Made by a program: the position numbers and the translations under genes. Below, piece by piece: positions 6,063 through 8,341 of a DNA stretch of 8,341 nucleotides. Origin of the DNA: Klebsiella pneumoniae (GTDB taxonomy: Bacteria; Pseudomonadota; Gammaproteobacteria; Pseudomonadales; Pseudohongiellaceae). Position 1 is the stretch's first letter. The number at the start of each line of letters is the position of its first letter. The notes under the pieces are model-generated. The model was not told where the DNA came from and searched no databases. It worked only from the letters and a program-made list of their open reading frames with translations. The stretch spans positions 1 to 8,341 of the forward strand of contig CAMBPO010000086.1 of the NCBI GenBank assembly GCA_945869725.1, read 5' to 3'.

Positions 6063-6881
6063 GTGTCTTGTCTCGACGGTGTCCCCATGTTGCTGCTCCC
6101 GAAATTCTCCTGTGTGCTGAACCGTTCGTCCGATGGTTTGCCCCCTGCATTATCAAACCTGTGTCGCCAAGGTGCGCGCCTGGCGGGTTTATTGTCAGTG
6201 ACCGTATTTCTCGCCGCCTGCGCCCAACAGGCACCACCCGCGCCTGCCGAACCAGCGACTGAACCCGAACCGGCGCCGGTTGAAGAATTTGTCAGTCAGG
6301 CGGCACTTGATGAAGCCGAGCGTGCGCGTCGTTATGTGGCAGACATCCTCTTTGAAGGCATGCGCGCCCTGAGCAATGATCGGCTGATGACACCGGCAGA
6401 AAGCAGTGCCTATCATTACTTCAGCCGTGCGCTGGCGCTGGATCCTGACAATCAAATTGCCAAAGACGGCATCCGCGATATTGCCGCGCGCTATCTGGAG
6501 TTGGCGGATTTGTCAGGACGTCAGGGGCAGTTTGATAACGCCGAGTCATTCCTGCGGCGCGCTGCCCAGGTTGACAATAACCATCCCGGACTGGAGTCGG
6601 CCAACCGCCGGCTGCAATCAGAACGCCAAAGCACCCACAGCGTCACCACGCTCAGCAGCCGCGATGTGATAAACCGTGAGGCAGCCGTGGTCGCCCGCTT
6701 GCGTGAACTGGCGCAGGTGGTGGCCGAGACCAATGCTTTTGTGATGATCACTGCGCCCAACGATGAACACGGTCGTTGGATGTATATGCAGATTCAGGAG
6801 GGTTTAGGCGATATCCGCGTGCGTGGTGATATCGAGATCGGTGAACAGGCGTCTGTGCGTCTGGTGTTGCCGCAGACCTGA
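6063..6881 (+). CDS. Putative TPR-containing lipoprotein of unknown function
   Basis: The 272-residue reading has a basic/hydrophobic segment, RQGARLAGLLSVTVFLAAC, ending in a lipobox with Cys53, so the mature protein is probably lipid-anchored in the envelope. A Pro/Glu/Ala-rich linker follows (54-75). Helical repeats resembling degenerate TPRs cover about 80-175, including SRALALDPDN (121-130) and FDNAESFLRRAAQVDNNHPG (157-176). The C-terminal 50 residues look like a small strand-rich domain that I do not recognise. The start is uncertain. GTG 6063 directly follows the moeA stop, with GGTGA 10 nt upstream, but puts the lipobox Cys unusually deep. ATG 6087 gives Cys45, and TTG 6138 would give a normal Cys28 signal without a good ribosome binding site. 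Tight linkage to moeA suggests co-translation, not necessarily shared function. Confidence 0.75.
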   Translation: MSCLDGVPMLLLPKFSCVLNRSSDGLPPALSNLCRQGARLAGLLSVTVFLAACAQQAPPAPAEPATEPEPAPVEEFVSQAALDEAERARRYVADILFEGMRALSNDRLMTPAESSAYHYFSRALALDPDNQIAKDGIRDIAARYLELADLSGRQGQFDNAESFLRRAAQVDNNHPGLESANRRLQSERQSTHSVTTLSSRDVINREAAVVARLRELAQVVAETNAFVMITAPNDEHGRWMYMQIQEGLGDIRVRGDIEIGEQASVRLVLPQT

Positions 6882-6944
6882 TGCTCTAAGAAAAACAGCG
6901 CCCCGGGCACAGTGCCATCAACGTAATAAGGTCAGACAGATTTC

Positions 6945-8341
6945 ATGAAAACAACAATATCAAAGCTGTGGCGAAGGCTGTGGGCGTCCCACGATCAAAC
7001 CAAAGATAAACTCAGAATCATTCCCGGCGCGCAATCCTCGGTTGCCAGTCAGTCATATTCGCGCCCCCAGTTGGTCGGACTGTTGCTGGGCCCGGCGCTG
7101 TTTTTGCTGACCGTGTTGTTTTTTTCGCCTGAAGGGCTCAGCGATCAGGGCAAACTGGTTCTTGGCATTACCTTGTGGATAGCCACCTGGTGGATTACGG
7201 AAGCGATTCCGATTCCTGCAACGTCTCTGCTGCCTATCCTGTTGATGCCGGCGACCGGCGCACTGGACAACGCAACCGTCACGTCTGCCTACGGTGACGA
7301 CATCATTTACCTGTTTCTGGGCGGTTTTTTTATTGCCACTGCCATGGAAAAGTGGAATCTGCACAAGCGCATTGCACTCGCCATCATTGCCTTTGTAGGT
7401 ACCAGCACCCAACGTATTCTGCTCGGATTTATGCTGGCTACCGGCTTTTTATCCATGTGGGTATCCAATACCGCTGCGGTGATGATGATGTTGCCGATGG
7501 CGCTGGCCATCACCGCTCAGGTTGCCACGTCCATGAAAGGTCAGGCCGGAGAGCAGGATGTTCCTTCCTTTGAGAAGGCACTCATCTTTGGTGTCGGTTA
7601 CGGCGGCACCATCGGCGGTCTTGGTACCCTCATAGGAACGCCTCCCAACATTATTCTGGCGGCGCAGGTTGAACAGTTATTCGGCGCCACGATCAGTTTT
7701 GCCGGCTGGATGATGATTGGTGCTCCTCTGGTATTGGTATTGTTGTTAGCAACCTGGTTTTATCTTGGGCATGTCGCCTTCCCGACAAAAATCACCCAGT
7801 TGCCCGGCGGTCGTCAGTTGATTCAGCGCGAGCGTGATGCCCTGGGCACCATCGGCTACGAAGAGAAGGTCGTTGCTGCTGTGTTTGTCGGCGCAGCGTT
7901 TATGTGGATTACTCGCGGCGTGATCTGGGTGGATGTTTTTCCGGAACTGCGCGACGGAATGATCGCCGTTGCTGCTGCGGTGTTGTTGTTTGTGTTTCCT
8001 TCAAAAACCGCGGGTCAAAGCCGGGTGCTTGACTGGAAAGACTCCAAGGAGATTCCCTGGGGCATTCTGTTGTTGTTTGGCGGTGGTCTGGCAATCGCGG
8101 CGGGTTTCAGAGCGTCGGGGCTATCTTCCTGGATGGGTAATCAGCTGACTTTCTTCGACAGTTTCCACCTGATTGTGATGATAACCGGCGCAACACTGTT
8201 GATTCTCTTCCTGACCGAAATTACCTCCAACACGGCGACCGCCACCATGATTCTGCCGGTGGTTGCAGCCTTGGCGCTGGCCTTGGAGATTCATCCCTAT
8301 GCGTTGATGGTTCCCTGCGCCATGGCCGCCAACTGCGCATT
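6945..8341 (+). CDS. DASS/SLC13-family anion:sodium symporter, 3' truncated by window
   Basis: The frame is open from ATG 6945 to the window end (465 codons plus 2 bases). It encodes a polytopic inner-membrane protein of the divalent anion:Na+ symporter family, which imports di- and tricarboxylates or sulfate with sodium. Both SNT signatures that build the sodium and substrate sites are visible: WVSNTAAV (172-179) and TEITSNTATATMILP (424-438). GTPPN (231-235) lies in the first half. About a dozen hydrophobic segments follow a 40-residue polar, basic N-terminal tail. Family length suggests a few dozen residues are missing at the right edge. The substrate cannot be told from sequence. AAGG (6928-6931) is 13 nt before the ATG, which is a long spacing. 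The 63 bp after the lipoprotein gene contain no convincing terminator or promoter, so cotranscription is possible. Confidence 0.93.
   Translation, partial: MKTTISKLWRRLWASHDQTKDKLRIIPGAQSSVASQSYSRPQLVGLLLGPALFLLTVLFFSPEGLSDQGKLVLGITLWIATWWITEAIPIPATSLLPILLMPATGALDNATVTSAYGDDIIYLFLGGFFIATAMEKWNLHKRIALAIIAFVGTSTQRILLGFMLATGFLSMWVSNTAAVMMMLPMALAITAQVATSMKGQAGEQDVPSFEKALIFGVGYGGTIGGLGTLIGTPPNIILAAQVEQLFGATISFAGWMMIGAPLVLVLLLATWFYLGHVAFPTKITQLPGGRQLIQRERDALGTIGYEEKVVAAVFVGAAFMWITRGVIWVDVFPELRDGMIAVAAAVLLFVFPSKTAGQSRVLDWKDSKEIPWGILLLFGGGLAIAAGFRASGLSSWMGNQLTFFDSFHLIVMITGATLLILFLTEITSNTATATMILPVVAALALALEIHPYALMVPCAMAANCA

Noticed and set aside
6906..6916. GGCAC-A-GTGCC dyad between the lipoprotein and transporter genes as a terminator
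   Set aside because: A one-base loop cannot form a normal hairpin and no T-tract follows.

Overview
This window looks like chromosome of a gammaproteobacterium. UvrA and SSB follow the E. coli proteins closely from end to end, the two genes diverge from one short intergenic region as they do in E. coli, and the base composition looks like mid-50s G+C. I cannot name the genus. No phage genes, insertion sequences, CRISPR array, tRNA or rRNA were seen.

Layout. Positions 1-285 hold no convincing gene. They carry a long REP-like palindrome (31-114), a short imperfect tandem repeat overlapping it (108-146), and an AT-rich patch with two related operator-like palindromes 32 bp apart (171-218). uvrA fills 286-3114 on the minus strand. 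A 160-bp divergent region (3115-3274) contains a plausible promoter for each direction. ssb follows at 3275-3835 on the plus strand. The next 84 bp (3836-3919) hold two mutually exclusive hairpins and a perfect 15-bp tandem duplication. Then come three closely packed plus-strand genes: an RmlD-like SDR-fold protein (3920-4825), moeA (4815-6062, overlapping its neighbour by 11 bp) and a TPR-type lipoprotein (6063-6881, directly abutting moeA). After 63 bp a DASS/SLC13 anion:sodium symporter gene starts at 6945 and runs off the right edge.

How the genes relate. uvrA (nucleotide excision repair damage recognition) and ssb (single-stranded DNA protection) form the classic divergent DNA-maintenance pair, but I see no CTGT-N8-ACAG LexA box between them. 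The SDR-like gene, moeA and the lipoprotein gene are packed as a translationally coupled unit. MoeA performs molybdate insertion in molybdenum cofactor synthesis; the other two have no obvious link to that pathway. The transporter may share the transcript or stand alone.

Most of the window is housekeeping. The observations most worth a second look are the SDR-family protein that has lost the catalytic lysine of the YxxxK motif, the missing SOS box, the palindromes downstream of uvrA, and the hairpin-plus-duplication leader between ssb and the SDR gene, where each duplicated unit spells a three-codon reading frame. I found no clear new multi-gene system.
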